DNA of 64,000 nt, from positions 96,420,113 through 96,484,112 of the forward strand of contig NC_080672.1 of assembly GCF_030247195.1 (NCBI RefSeq), in the 5' to 3' direction. A program made the position numbers and the translations under genes. The notes under the pieces are model-generated. The model made no database searches and was not told where the DNA came from. It was given only the letters and a program-made list of their open reading frames with translations. Positions 20,474 to 31,146 of this stretch are shown piece after piece (the stretch's first letter is position 1; every line of letters starts with the position of its first letter). The DNA is from Topomyia yanbarensis. Its lineage: Eukaryota > Arthropoda > Insecta > Diptera > Culicidae.

Positions 20474-22240
20474 GGGTCATTCCACATCTGATTTACAATC
20501 AAAATTTGAATTCCTTCCAATTTTTTTTCTTGCATTCATTAGTTAAAGTTATTGACACGCATTTTTTATTTTGGCTGAATATGATTTTTTTTTTCAAGTT
20601 ATTAGTTTTTGAACTTTTGAAGTTTATAACATTGAACATTTTTCAATCACTTATAACTCGGAAACGATTCGATATATGGAAAAAAGTATTAAATAAAAAA
20701 GTTGTGAGCTTACTGAAAAAAATAGCAATTTCTTTTTGTTATACAACTTATGAAATTTGCAATTGTTTGAAACAAATTGAATTTTTTAAAGTTGGACCAA
20801 TTTTTTACTTATTATTTTCTTTAAATATTAAAAATCATGTTAAAATAATTGTGCAAAAATTTGGGAGTGGATATCAAAATACTTTGCGAGATATTACAAT
20901 TATAAACTTAAAACAAGGCAATTTTACACCAAACGCCTAGTGAGAGGCCTATTGTAATTGAAGTATCTCGTAAAATACTTCGAATTTCTTTCTGAAATTT
21001 GTACACAATCTTCTCGATATAATTATAAATTATTTGAAAAAGCTAAAAAGATTTTTTTGGCTCCACCCTGAAAAAAAATTTGTTACTAATATTTGCATAA
21101 TACATAAATTATTTAACAAAAACAAATATTACAAAAAAAAATCCGCCGAGATCTTCCGAAAACGCAGCTTTTATTATTTAATGCTTTTTTCCAGAAATCT
21201 AATAGTTTCTCAGTTATGAGGGAATGAAAAATGTCCAATTCTATTAAATTTATAAAACTTTTAAAAATCACTATATTATTAAAAGTCGATATTTGTATGT
21301 ATGTGATTTATGGACTCCCAAACGGCTTAACCAATTGCCGTAAAAATTTATGCATAGTAGGAATTTGTTATGGAGCGTGTTTGTGTGCTATTGGTGGGGA
21401 TTATCTGCCTACAAGAAGGCGCTTCGGAACAAATTATGGTTTCCTCCTATTTCGTTGAAAGTCGCATCAACGTGCGATGGGTATTAGCTAGTACTTTATA
21501 AAGTTCAAAAACTCATAACTTGAAAAAAAAAAGTCAAATTCAGCCAAAGTAAAAAAATCGTGTCTATAATTTTCAGCTAAAGAGTGCAAAAAAATTGAAG
21601 GGAACTAAAATTATAGTTGTAAATCGTGGAATGACTCGCATTCTGCAAATTTAAGACTTTTTTGGGGGTATTCTCATGTTAAAAGCAAATATTTTCTAAA
21701 GTCCCCCGAAATCAAATTTATTTTGATTACATAACTATATTAAGAAGATTATGTGAAAACTTCAGAATGGAACTCGAAGTGTTACGAGACATTTCAGTTA
21801 TAACAGGCCTTTCGCTGGGCGTTTAGTGTGAAATTGCCATGTTTTATGTTTATAATTGTAATATCTCGCAAAGAATTCCACTGCCAAATTTTTACACAAT
21901 CTTTTTAACACGATTTTAATACTTAAAGAAAATAATAAATAAAAAATTTGGTCCAGCCTTAAAAAAATTCAATTTGTTTCAAGTTATTGCACATTTCATA
22001 AGTTATATAACAAAAAAATTGTGATTTTTTTTTGGTAAGCTTATTTGAAAACGCAACTTTTTTATTTAATATTTTTTTCCATATATCGAGTCGTTTCCGA
22101 GTTATCAGTGATTGAAAAATGTTCAATTTCATAGACTTCAAAAGTTCAAAAGCGAATAACTTGAAAAAAATATAATATTTAGCCAAACCAAAAAATACGT
22201 GTCAATTATTTTTAGCTAAAGAATGTAAGAAAACAGTTTG
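20474..22240. repeat. Foldback structure: one arm with two inverted partners
   Basis: The left arm starts at 20474 (GGGTCATTCCAC). Its beginning matches in inverted orientation 21490-21640, which ends GTGGAATGACTC. A longer part, to about 21060, matches inverted 21690-22240. Both arms include ATAACTCGGAAACGA and ATATGGAAAAA. The long open frame at 20506-20940 and its partner on the minus strand at 21959-22186 are a by-product of this inverted repeat in AT-rich DNA. The 21270-21495 core between the arms is different DNA. It ends GGGTATTAGCTAGT just after a short hairpin (TCGCA TCAACG TGCGA). Confidence 0.7.
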
Positions 22241-22429
22241 GAAGATGCTTGACGTTTATATTAAGCGCACATTGCTCTAATCTATTACAGAAATTCAATT
22301 TGCGTATGATTTAACTAACTTTCTTTATTCAGGCCAATATCTAGCATAAAATGAGTTTTGTTAGATACCATTACTAGCGATAAATGTTAATTTTGGGACA
22401 GTTTTTGTACTCAGTTTTCTATGAAACTT

Positions 22430-23620
22430 CTAATTTTTTATTATACAATTCGTTTACTTGAGTCGGTTCAATGCATTAGCTAAATGAAGCCTTGAGTCTT
22501 TAATATATTTCCACGATATAAACAATGAAAATGATAAAACGCTAATGGTTGTCCAACAGATCTCGTGCGATTGACCTGTTTACTGATTGAGAAATATTTT
22601 TCATAACCAACCGCGTCTTGGTGGTCGTTCATATCTATCTTGTACACTTCCGTATTATTATCGTGGTAACTGCCATGGACATGGCAGTTCGCGAATATCT
22701 GATTTCATTTTTGTTTTGTCCCCTTACGGGTCACCAGTGTCGACTTCCTCAATGATGATGCTGACTGTTAATTTTGAGATACTAGACGCAGTTTTTGCCG
22801 TCAATATTATATGAACAGCAGCCACAAATTTGGCAATTGTTTTTCAGGTAATCGTATTGGAGACTATGGATGTGCAAAGATGTAACGTGTATGATGATAT
22901 TATCGCATTGCGTTTTGTGCGTGCAGGGTCAGCTAGGACGAAATCCTAGCTGACCCTACCCGTCTAAATCCTAGATGTGTCCTTTATAATAAATTACATT
23001 TTTTCCAAATGTGACAGGAATCTTTTAATGGCCACGGTTCAAAGAAGTTAAGTTTGTTTATTGGAGTTTTAACCTCCTGGTCGTTCGCCCGCGGTTCAAG
23101 TAAGAGGTATCAGATCTTGTAGACGAACATTGATTTTCTCATCATCCATATATATGAGAATCAACCACGTATTACAAGTTGCAAAATGACTGGTTTCGCC
23201 TAGGCTAATTTGTTGAGTAACATAAGTACTAAATGCCTGACAAGGTAGAACTCGTTAAAGGCGATGTTCGTAAGCATAACCTCTATTTTCACCTTCAGCA
23301 AATATTTCCCATCATGAAATTCGGTTATGCAAAAATTCCAGAAGTCAATAGCCTCCACGTTTGGCTGGAGCACCACTTCTTGCTTCTACGATTCAATCAT
23401 CCGACGGATCACCCCAGCAAGAATTAAAGTAACAGTTTCTTTTGTTCTTCCGACGAGTCACACAATATGAAAGGAAGCGTGTTATCAGACTCGGCATACT
23501 GAGTAGATATCGTGATCGATGTCTTCGGTGGCTCGAAATAGCAATCTTCCTCACCATTCTCCCATTAATTTGTTGAAACCAAACAAGATACAATTTTTTA
23601 CGAGTTACCGAAAAACATGT
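22430..23620 (-). pseudogene. ORF1-only LINE-like element, copy 3 (minus strand, decayed)
   Basis: Read on the minus strand, 23420-23215 gives a run (AIDFWNFCITEFHDGKYLL, then VRHLVLMLLNKLA) that lines up with TIDCRSFHIRPSILDVEHLL and IRHAVLITFNKFA of the copy at 43261-44374. The 3' tail ends near 22440 with ATGCATTGAACCGACTCAAG and a TAAACGAATT end like the other copies. A SINE tail piece lies within it at about 23050-23100. Frames are broken. Confidence 0.6.
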
Positions 23621-24453
23621 TGCTTCTTAAATTTATTTTTGAAAAGTTTCGGGGGGGGGGCTTTAGCCCCTTAGCCCCCCCTCTGGCTACGTGCCTGATT
23701 CTATTTATACATTAACTAATACCAAGAGAATAAATAAATATGCATGAACTTCCGGATTAGATTATAGGATAGTGAACTCTAAACGTATAAAATAGTGAAC
23801 TCTAACACTCTCAATCAGTAGCATTTAAGATCTCGATCAAATAGAACGTGTTTTTTCATATCGCAGTCACAAGCGCCGTGCCTTGTCCGAAATCCTCGCG
23901 GAAGAACAAAGAAAATCCTTCTCGTCGCTGCACACGTATCACTCGACAAAACATCCAACAACAGGAAAGTCACCAGGAGAGATTATGTTTGGCCGTCATA
24001 TAAAAAGTAAACTGCCTACTGTGATCAACTTTGATGAAGATGCAAAGAAAAAGGGAAGGCATATAGCGATAAGAAGCGTCATGCTAAAGAGCATGATCTA
24101 CAGGAGGGCGATGTTGTACTTGCAAAACGTATGCGGAAAGCGAGTAAGGTGGATAGCGGCTTTACTAATGAGGAGTTTATTGTTAAACGAAAGGCAGGTA
24201 CCGATACAATAATTCAATCGAAAGAAAACGGTGTAACAGTACAGACGCAGTTCAGCTCACCTGAAAAAGTGGGCAACAGAGTATTAACGGACGATAGCGT
24301 GAATTCTGAAAATGCTATAACAGGTATTGAAACTAATGAATCACTAGAGGAATCTTTGGGTAATCCCACGATTGAGACCTACAATGCTAATCAAGAATCA
24401 ATTTCTAAACGGGTTACTAATCAACCTGTACGTTATCAGGACTACGTCACATA

Positions 24454-25657
24454 AAACAGATTTGTTAAAACCATATCAGACTATTATTAAGCGTTTAAAT
24501 AAAAGCTGGGATTGTATTGTATATTAGCCACCTTTCACTTCTTCCTTTTGTCTATGAACATTAACCTCTAATAATTACTACCTTGGCCTTCTATAAACCT
24601 TAAGATACGTTGAAGAATGCGCACACCTTTGGTAGGTGCATCCTGAAATGAGAGGGGATCTTTTGGCGTGTGACTGTCGAGAAGACTGGACGCAATTACA
24701 ACAGTTAGCGTTAATTTAGAATAGTGTTAATAGCATACTATGGTAAATTCTAAATAAAAGTTATCTATTACATGGCCAATAAAGCAAGTACCGTCAACAT
24801 GCTTTATAGAGATGCTATGGAATTATGCTTTATGAGTTATTTTGCTATTTTCAGAACTCTTATTTTTATTTGTTTTGAAGTAACAAAGAATTGAGAACCT
24901 TATCTTAACTTACCGACAGCCGTCATTATAGTCGATGTTATTATTCGATATATTCCTTCAAAAAATGCATAAATGTTGGAAAAGCTTACAATAATTTCCG
25001 CTGATATGAATAACAAACTCGTTTCAAGCTTTCGTTTTAAGATAACAAGTCGTGAACTAAAGCATTTTCTTTTTAGCACTCGTTTTAAGCACAAGACCAA
25101 ACAAAAAGGTTTTACTTAAATGAGCATAGATAACTTTTGTTGGTCGATTTAGAATTAACGATAGCTTGTAACTACCACTACTGTAAATCCACGCAACCAT
25201 TTAGATGTACGGTAGACTGTTCTTTCAGAAAGTTTACATATCCAGTGGAATTGCCGTGACTTTCGGCATTATCACACACGTTGACTATTTCTCAGTTGAT
25301 TTTACATTATGAGATTGAGCATTGAAAACGCGACCCCTTAAACTCACTATTTTTCATTTGTAATTTTATACATAGATTTATCGTAAATTATTGTTTGCAG
25401 CACTTTTAGAACTTTGTATGTATGGTCAATTTGAAAAGTTATAAATGATTTTTGTTGAAAAATACACCATTTTTTAAAATTAATTAATTTTTTTACAGAA
25501 ATGACGCTCCTACAGTTTTTTCACTAAAAACTAAAAAAGTTAGATCTTTCAAATGAAATTAAAAGATTGAAAATCCCTTTGCAATCTTGAATTATATAGC
25601 TTTGAAGAAAACCATTTTTGTTTTGAAAATCGCCTGTAACTATGTAAACAAAAAAGA
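24454..25657. other. AT-rich intergenic DNA
   Basis: No gene, tRNA or clear repeat end is seen between the Gypsy relic and the start of the inverted duplication. Short A/T-rich direct repeats only. Confidence 0.4.
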
Positions 25658-26084
25658 TAGAAACTTCATTTCTTCAGCAAAAATGTGCATTTGCAAAAGT
25701 TCTAAAAACCTCTAGAACAAAGTATTTGCGAAAATTAACACATGAAAAGATATTAATAGAAAACCAATTTTCAAGAGCCACCCTACCTTAAATATTGCAA
25801 AAATCATAACACATGAACCATTAGAGATTGCCATATAGTTTCTTCAGAAAAGTTGTTTAAATTTGATTGAGTTATAACTTTGTGGAACATTATATAGCTG
25901 AATTTTACATATCCAAAAAGTTGATACTTTGAACACCCGAACCACAAGGACCACCCTAATTCAACTCATATAAAAAAAATGGCCAGAAAGTTTTAAGAAA
26001 GTTTGCCGAACTTACTATATATCTAAAACCAACGATTTGGGCGCAAACAGTTTTGTCTTCCTAAATACAGCTTTGGGACCATAG

Positions 26085-26540
26085 TGCGGTGGGGTCAAGA
26101 TACACGAAAAGCATTTTTTTCATTAAGATAGGTGCAGTGCTAGAAGCTGCTCATTTTTTACCTTGCAATGCTTAATACAATTCTCTTAGAATTTTTGCAA
26201 TAGTCCGCTAGCGTGGAAAACGTAGTCAAACACAGTCTAAATTGATAAGTTTCATCAGTTTTCAATAATATTGCAACATAACGAAGATATATAAACAAAT
26301 TTATTTTCCGTCATCAACGTAAGGTGTTCCTGGTAGCACTGCTCCATCGGAATCCAATCAGACTAAATGGAATAACTTCAGTTCAAGAGCTGATCCTTGT
26401 AACTATTAAAATTCATATGAAAGGCAATAGTCACATTTATTAGCCTTACTTGTTTTTGTGAGCAAATCTTGCCTCAATCAAAAGTTATAGTTGTTTAAAA
26501 AGGTTGTTGTCCGTAAACAACATGGGCATGAAGGGGTTAA
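26085..26540 (+). repeat. Dispersed repeat family, copy 1
   Basis: About 450 bases that also occur, more diverged, at 58135-58580 (same strand) and 62945-63360 (opposite strand, part of arm D). Shared phrases include GCAGTGCTAGAAGCTGCTCA and AATTGATAAGTTT. No coding content is seen. Confidence 0.75.
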
Positions 26541-27194
26541 CAAATGTTTAGGATTAGCATACCATCCATATCCGGGTGTGCCAGAGTCGTGCTCCACTTA
26601 CCCGTGAAATGCAAAATTCTTCCTTATCGATCTCAATGGGAGTGCAACCGACTGGAAGTTTCCACTAATCGATCAAACGAGGCTCACAATACACTTTATT
26701 ACCTTTTACCAGAAAATCTAGCGGAACATTTTGTTTACCTACCGTATTAGAGATTACTATTACACGCTTCATTTGGGCAATTTAAGCTTTTATAATCATG
26801 CAATTTTGGATCTGATTTGATGTCTGGGTTGCTCAATGGGAACGCTATTTAATGTGGAATGCTCCCTGCAATGCGATAAGCCAACAGTTTAGCAGACATC
26901 GTTCGTTTTCGTAACTCTATCCACCCTTTTATAGCACCAAATTTTATTGTTCGTCTGATGAACGGATTAATCGCCATCATGATCAGTATCTATAGTCCCT
27001 CTTATCGATTACATGTCTTCGTTCACTTCTAAGCGTGATTAGTGAAACGTAATTATTTATACGACACTAATGATACTGCATTTCTTAAGTTTCAAATCAT
27101 ATACTAAAATATGTGAGAATATCAAAAACAGAAATCGGTCCACTGACAACGAGTAGTCTTGTGAACCAATGTTTATTTACCATTCATTTACATA

Positions 27195-28495
27195 TTATGC
27201 CGCCCAAACCCTAACATGATCAATCAATAGTGCCGCTTCTTCGCCCCAGGTACTGTACCAATTCGACTTAGCTCTATAGAAATCAGTCATTGCACTAGGG
27301 GAGCCTTGTCTCCACGGTTTCGGATGAGGATTCCAGGCGTTATCGGGGAAGAAGTCTCCACCGACTGCTACGTTCATCAGTATGTAAAATTCCCGGTCGA
27401 ATGGAGCCATTTTGGTTCCCGTAGGCCAAGGGTTGGAGCTGAACCCACCGAGCCTCCAAAAACCTTCGTAGGGTGTGACGGTTCGAAAAATCTGGTTATT
27501 GATGCCGAACTGCATTACGTTCTTCGTCCAAATGAGTTGATAATTGTTGAACCTAGTGTTGAGTCCATCCCGGCTGGTGGAACCGCACTATGAACTACGA
27601 TAGTTAGCATTTTCACCGAAATGTAAACAGGACGATGATTTCTTCACTCCGATGTTTTCATTGTTCAACCGTAGGTTCCGGTTCCCGCGTGATTCCATCA
27701 GATCTATCTCACCGGATTTCGGCCAGTACCCATAAGTGTCACCCTTAGGGAGCAGCCACAAGGCAGGCCAAATCCAATCGCCACTCGGTAGCTTCGCCCG
27801 GATCTCCAATTTTCCGAATTTAAAAGCAAACGCATTTATAGTCCGAACGCGGGCGCTTCGCACTGGATTGAGAATGCGATCGGGACTGCCTCTCCGATAG
27901 CATCCCTGAATTTGTTCGGCCCATCCTGGTGGATCAGTGCATCTATGGGAATAGGTTAACTTAGGTTTTTTCTGCCTGGTTTTGATTGTTATATGCAATA
28001 TAGAGAGACTGACCTTTTATATTGTGGGCCCTCGTGCAGATTGATTACTCCAGATGTTAGGAATTTTTCACCATACTCGTCAGCCGTCAGCGTTGGCCGA
28101 ATGTAGAAGTGTCCATTTTTCACGTAGGTATTTCGACCGCTTCCGGAATACCATTGGAATTCGTTATTCTATAAACAAAGAAAGCATTACAAAAAGTTAG
28201 GAAACAAAGTTCACAGTAACTTACCCCTCCACCTCCGAGAGAATTTTCATGCTCCCAAACTGCCCGGTTGATCGTGTTGAAGTTATCGCTGAAAATTAGC
28301 TGGCCGGAACAATATGGTCCTAACCCATTTTTTAATGAGAACTAGATGTACGCTTCAAACCAAATTCTTCAAACATTTACCTCTAGGGGCCTTCCAACCG
28401 GATGCAGTAGTCGGGGATCGGATACACTGCGAAAATATTTGCACTACATTCGCTAGAATAACAACTGCCAACAAGACCATTCTATTCGATGTCAT
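27195..28495 (-). pseudogene. GH16 beta-1,3-glucanase / GNBP-B-like gene A, nonsense-mutated
   Basis: Complement of join 27195-27942, 28014-28168, 28225-28319, 28381-28495 (748, 155, 95 and 115 bases), 371 codons. All introns are GT-AG. A signal peptide (MTSNRMVLLAVVILANVVQ) precedes a short Cys-containing N-terminus (CIRSPTTASGWKAP) and a GH16 domain. The catalytic GEIDLMESRGN is intact (Glu 200 and 205). Codon 240 is TAG (27588-27590) where the twin gene D has CAG. The frame is otherwise open to the normal end VRVWAA. The stop removes the last third of the beta-jelly-roll. The context (T after TAG) is not the favoured readthrough context. The GNBP-B assignment is by family resemblance; there is no N-terminal CBM39 domain. 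Confidence 0.85.
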
Positions 28496-28729
28496 CTTAG
28501 TCGGTCTATTCTTGTATAAAGAGTTGGATTGGCTTTTATATACCTTTTGATGTTTAAACAACTGGACAGATAAAATATTTCCAATACGTCCCGGGTCAAT
28601 TGAATTGAATTAATAGAAGCAAATTGTACATCACCGTGTACTGACTGTAATGGCAAGCCAGTCCCATGTGAATAAGGTATTCTGTAGAACATGGGATGGA
28701 CGTCATGGACGGTGTTGATTTTGTGTGGT
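28496..28729 (-). promoter_or_regulatory. Upstream region of GH16 gene A
   Basis: On the minus strand a TATATAAAAG box lies about 45 bases upstream of the ATG. A WGATAR-type site in inverted orientation (TTATCT) lies about 30 bases further up. The same layout is present upstream of gene D (TATAAAAG at 59474-59481). Confidence 0.6.
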
Positions 28730-29229
28730 NNNNNNNNNNNNNNNNNNNNNNNNNNNNNNNNNNNNNNNNNNNNNNNNNNNNNNNNNNNNNNNNNNNNNNN
28801 NNNNNNNNNNNNNNNNNNNNNNNNNNNNNNNNNNNNNNNNNNNNNNNNNNNNNNNNNNNNNNNNNNNNNNNNNNNNNNNNNNNNNNNNNNNNNNNNNNNN
28901 NNNNNNNNNNNNNNNNNNNNNNNNNNNNNNNNNNNNNNNNNNNNNNNNNNNNNNNNNNNNNNNNNNNNNNNNNNNNNNNNNNNNNNNNNNNNNNNNNNNN
29001 NNNNNNNNNNNNNNNNNNNNNNNNNNNNNNNNNNNNNNNNNNNNNNNNNNNNNNNNNNNNNNNNNNNNNNNNNNNNNNNNNNNNNNNNNNNNNNNNNNNN
29101 NNNNNNNNNNNNNNNNNNNNNNNNNNNNNNNNNNNNNNNNNNNNNNNNNNNNNNNNNNNNNNNNNNNNNNNNNNNNNNNNNNNNNNNNNNNNNNNNNNNN
29201 NNNNNNNNNNNNNNNNNNNNNNNNNNNNN
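28730..29229. other. Assembly gap (500 N)
   Basis: Run of exactly 500 N between GH16 genes A and B. It falls at the inner end of arm A, so the duplication junction is not visible. Confidence 0.99.
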
Positions 29230-29513
29230 TCGTTCTTCTGGTCCTCGGAAAAAGTTTTCAAAGTTTAAGCGAGTTCTACACATTACTTTTGTAGGAAATA
29301 TTAAAATGAGAAAGGCAACGTTACACCACTAAATTAAAACTATAAACGGAATAAACGGGTTGTCAATTTCCGATCACTATGTAGCGGAGCCGACGCTGAA
29401 CTGATTATCAATTGGATAAACACCAAGTTCATTTTGGCAGACGGATGGAAATTTTTTGATTGAATCAAAACCTTGATCAGCTTATTTTCAGTAGTTTCTA
29501 TTTAATCTGTCAT

Positions 29514-30802
29514 TTACAAAGCCCAAACACGCACATAATCTATCTCCATGGCCGCTTCTTCGCCCCAAGTACTATACCAATCTCCTCGAGCATTCCAGAA
29601 ACTGGTCATCGCTGTAGACTGTCCGTAGTACCATGGTTTCGGGTGTGGATTCCAGGCACCATCTGGGAAGTAGTTTCCGCCAACTGCGACGTTCATTAGA
29701 AGGTGGAACTCCTGATCGAAGGGTGCCATGAGTTGACCTTCCGGCCATGGATTATAACTGAATCCTCCCAGTCTCCAGAAGCCTTCATACGGAGTGATGG
29801 TATGATAAACTTGATCGTTGATCGCGAACTGAATTACTTGTTCCGTCCAAATTAGCTGATAGTTGTAGAAGAAGGAATATAAACCATCCCGATGGTCGGA
29901 ATTGCACAAATAGTGACGATAATCCCAGGCGGGTCCAAAGTGCAAACAAGCCGAAGCCTGCCGTATGCCAATGTGTTCATCGTTCAGCCAGAGTTCCCGA
30001 TTGCCACGGGCTTCCATAACGTCAATTTCGCCCGATCTAGGCCAGGTACCGTAGACGTCATATTTCGGCATCATCCATAATGCTGGCCAAATCCAATCAC
30101 CGGCTGGCAGTTTAGCACGAATCTCCAACCTTCCGTATTTAAATCCGAACGAGTTGTGCGTTCTAAGACGCGCGCTTCGAATCGGGTTTAAAATGTATTC
30201 GGGACTACCCTGGCGGTAGCATCCTTGAATTTGCTCTGCCCAGTCCGGGGCGTCAGTGCACCTGGAATGGATGGAAATATTACCTTTGCACTTGAATTGT
30301 GCACAAACAACATTACCTGTTGAAATCGTCTGTATCCCATAGATTGATCGTACCAGATGTTAGAAAATCTTCTCCAAATTCTTCCGCTGTAAGCGTAGGC
30401 CTCAAAACAAGATGTCCGTCCTTTATATAAGAGTTACGACCGCTTCCGGAGTACCATTGGAACTCATTGTTCTGAATTTAAAAATAAATGAGAACACATG
30501 TTTGACTCAAAGCCACACTAATACTCACGCCTCCTCCACCAACGGTATTTTCGTGCTCCCACACAGATCTATCGAGCGTATCAAAGTTGTCCTCGAAAAT
30601 CAACTGACCTGAACAGTAAGGCCCTAAAACGAATGACATAACCGTCAATTATCGTCGAAATCAATATGAAAACAATTAACTCACCCCCGGGAGCCTTCCA
30701 CCCGGATGCCGTCGTTGGGGATGGATTACACTGTCCCCAGCAGACTGTAGCAGCGTTCAACAAGAGTAGCCCGGCGGCTACTGCAGCAACGTAATTTACC
30801 AT
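29514..30802 (-). CDS. GH16 beta-1,3-glucanase / GNBP-B-like gene B, intact (4 exons)
   Basis: Complement of join 29514-30261, 30317-30471, 30529-30623, 30685-30802 (748, 155, 95 and 118 bases), 371 aa. Every intron is short and GT-AG, in the same positions as in genes A, C and D. A 24-residue signal peptide (ending VCWGQ) leads into CNPSPTTASGWKAP and a GH16 laminarinase-type domain. The active-site motif is GEIDVMEARGN (Glu 201 nucleophile, Glu 206 acid/base). The C-terminus is VRVWAL. The enzyme should hydrolyse or bind beta-1,3-glucan outside the cell, in gut lumen or haemolymph. GNBPs usually have a CBM39 domain; this one does not, which fits the mosquito B subgroup. It is about 80% identical in its C-terminal half to gene C. 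Confidence 0.9.
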
Positions 30803-30842
30803 CTTCGAACTGCGCCTGGTGTATTTATTAGCGCAATCGGTG

Positions 30843-30867
30843 TTTTATACCTAAGAGCTATCTTATC
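30843..30867 (-). promoter_or_regulatory. GATA-TATA promoter block of gene B
   Basis: On the minus strand GATAAGATA (from 30867) is followed, after about 10 bases, by TATAAAA (30849-30843). The ATG is about 40 bases downstream. Gene C has the same block. Confidence 0.65.
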
Positions 30868-31146
30868 GCGTTCGAGACGCGGATAACAATACGTGAATAT
30901 GTGATAGGTCAAGTCATTGAGGAGATTCTCCCACGAAGATTTCACGTATCATGCGCTGGCTTCGTGAACTGTCAGCCTAAGTAGCTAATTTTATTTTTCA
31001 CTATTTGGATGATTAGATAATCGACGGCTCGGAATAAAATGCGTAGTATTTGTTTGCATTGGCTATTTTATTAATTAATTGATTGAATACATTGGAGCGG
31101 GACTCCCAAACAAAAAAATCTTATCTGTCTGCTGGCTTCTGTTTTC
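30868..31146. other. Spacer upstream of gene B
   Basis: No gene is recognised. AT-rich. It leads into the 18-bp minisatellite. Confidence 0.4.

Larger units (their letters stand above)
19682..23697. mobile_element. hAT-like element 1 (4.0 kb, no transposase) with perfect 8-bp target duplication
   Basis: The left end is CAGGCCCGTAGCCAGGAG. The inverted right end is CAGGCACGTAGCCAGAGG. ATTCTATT flanks both sides (19674-19681 and 23698-23705). The 8-bp duplication and CAG-starting TIR fit the hAT superfamily. The interior carries a SINE, a large inverted-repeat structure, a Helitron-like end and a LINE ORF1 relic. It has no recognisable transposase, so it is non-autonomous or gutted. It sits inside the Gypsy relic. 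Confidence 0.85.
18062..24453 (+). mobile_element. Ty3/Gypsy-type LTR retrotransposon relic, split by a hAT-like element
   Basis: 18062-18625 is gag (TGKLAKEWRKWKESLDCYF, with a stop at 18361). 18665-18785 holds two zinc knuckles (CYNCGRLGH, CHNCKSFGHFEKLC). 18860-19304 is a retropepsin-like domain. 19310-19594 is the start of RT (FQPMRRIPLPLEEAV, SGPTSWVSPLVIVGKANREP). The hAT-like element follows, and 23870-24453 carries the integrase C-terminal part (YHSTKHPTTGKSPGEIMFGR) in broken frames. Most of RT, RNase H and the integrase core is missing, so a deletion preceded or accompanied the insertion. LTRs were not identified. The retropepsin triad reads GSGA where the family has D(S/T)GA, so the catalytic Asp is lost. 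Confidence 0.75.
25658..28729 (-). repeat. Inverted segmental duplication, arm A
   Basis: The reverse complement of this segment matches 59275-63783 almost base for base, including GH16 gene A, its 3' flank and the dispersed repeat at 26085-26540. The outer break lies near 25658 (partner 63783), where both flanks change abruptly. The inner end is hidden by the gap at 28730. Arm A lacks the two insertions present in arm D. Confidence 0.9.

Noticed and set aside
20506..20940. 145-codon ORF with a near twin on the minus strand at 21959-22186
   Set aside because: The similarity comes from the inverted repeat; the amino acid composition is that of AT-rich non-coding DNA.
23233..23427. Conserved small protein on the plus strand, similar to the minus-strand frame at 43355-43786
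   Set aside because: Both are the antisense of the gag-like ORF1 of the ORF1-only LINE family. The sense translation explains the similarity better.
28492..29332. Several ORFs that span the N run
   Set aside because: Translation of unknown bases has no meaning.
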